A stretch of DNA of 64,000 bases from Conoideocrella luteorostrata (taxonomy: Eukaryota; Ascomycota; Sordariomycetes; Hypocreales; Clavicipitaceae): assembly GCA_032433595.1 (NCBI GenBank), contig JASWJB010000184.1, positions 24,051-88,050 of the forward strand, written 5' to 3'. A program made the position numbers and the translations under genes. The notes beneath the pieces were generated by a model. That model made no database searches. It worked only from the letters and a program-made list of their open reading frames with translations, and was not told where the DNA came from. Every line of letters begins with the position of its first letter. Positions within the stretch are counted from its first letter, which is position 1. Positions 63,940-64,000 of the stretch are shown here, piece after piece.

Positions 63940-64000
63940 TGTTGGAATGCCGCCAAGCACAATAGGAAGCACGGAGCCTATCACGTGGTCACCTTTAAGC
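63940..64000 (+). repeat. Start of 3' LTR, truncated by window end
   Basis: Identical to the first 61 bases of the 5' LTR. Confidence 0.92.

Larger units (their letters stand above)
58221..64000 (+). mobile_element. Ty1/copia LTR retrotransposon, 3' LTR cut by window end
   Basis: The element starts with TGTTGGAATGCCGCC at 58221 and the same sequence reappears at 63940, so the 3' LTR begins there and runs out of the window. Between them one long gag-pol frame has the order gag, zinc knuckle, protease, integrase, reverse transcriptase, RNase H, which is the copia order (integrase before RT). A purine-rich tract (AAAAGAAGAGA, 63922-63932) just before the 3' LTR is the likely plus-strand primer. 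The end of the 5' LTR, the primer binding site and the target-site duplication could not be fixed. Confidence 0.93.

Overview
The window is nuclear DNA of a filamentous ascomycete (Pezizomycotina). The evidence is short 50-115 nt GT-AG introns with CTAAC-type branch sites, Zn2Cys6 regulators, a CFEM rhodopsin-like receptor, a DOMON/cytochrome b561 protein, an asco-laccase with a C-terminal DSG(V) tail, and a 574-residue fungal ATP sulfurylase. The ATP sulfurylase reads as more Sordariomycete/Hypocreales-like than Aspergillus-like; that is an impression, not a search result.

Layout. 1-7.2 kb: the end of an H-type lectin gene, a secreted type-B carboxylesterase, a decayed alpha/beta hydrolase and a Zn2Cys6 regulator. 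8.8-10.9 kb: a conserved fungal family gene (minus strand) with two in-frame stops. 12.6-18.1 kb: a DOMON-cytochrome b561 reductase, then a divergent pair made of a Zn2Cys6 regulator and a secreted alpha/beta hydrolase. 18-26.5 kb: gene-poor, with an SRPK-like kinase relic, minisatellites and a transposase remnant. 26.6-28.6 kb: ATP sulfurylase, the only obvious housekeeping gene. 29-32 kb: AT-rich, repeat-bearing DNA that contains one three-exon small secreted protein gene (32.1 kb). 33-46 kb: a CFEM-receptor, a kinase relic, a laccase and an ent-kaurene-oxidase-like P450, all minus strand except the relic. 46-56.5 kb: mostly empty, with a decayed aminoglycoside-phosphotransferase-like gene and an unrecognised two-exon gene whose 5' flank is duplicated 2.4 kb away. 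58.2 kb to the end: a nearly complete Ty1/copia retrotransposon cut by the window edge.

Two themes stand out. First, many gene copies are dead, and most of their nonsense codons can be explained by C-to-T change at CpA (CAA/CAG to TAA/TAG), the signature of RIP-like mutation. The extreme case is the copia gag-pol: one frame of about 1,610 codons with no indel and no TGA, but about 37 internal TAA/TAG codons, nearly all where glutamine is expected. Second, a 9-mer (TACTCCGTA or its complement) occurs at least 18 times, always outside the genes called here and never in the retrotransposon. The intact genes (secreted hydrolases, laccase, P450, receptor, small secreted protein, lectin) suggest an accessory region concerned with the outside of the cell, but nothing in the sequence proves a single shared pathway.
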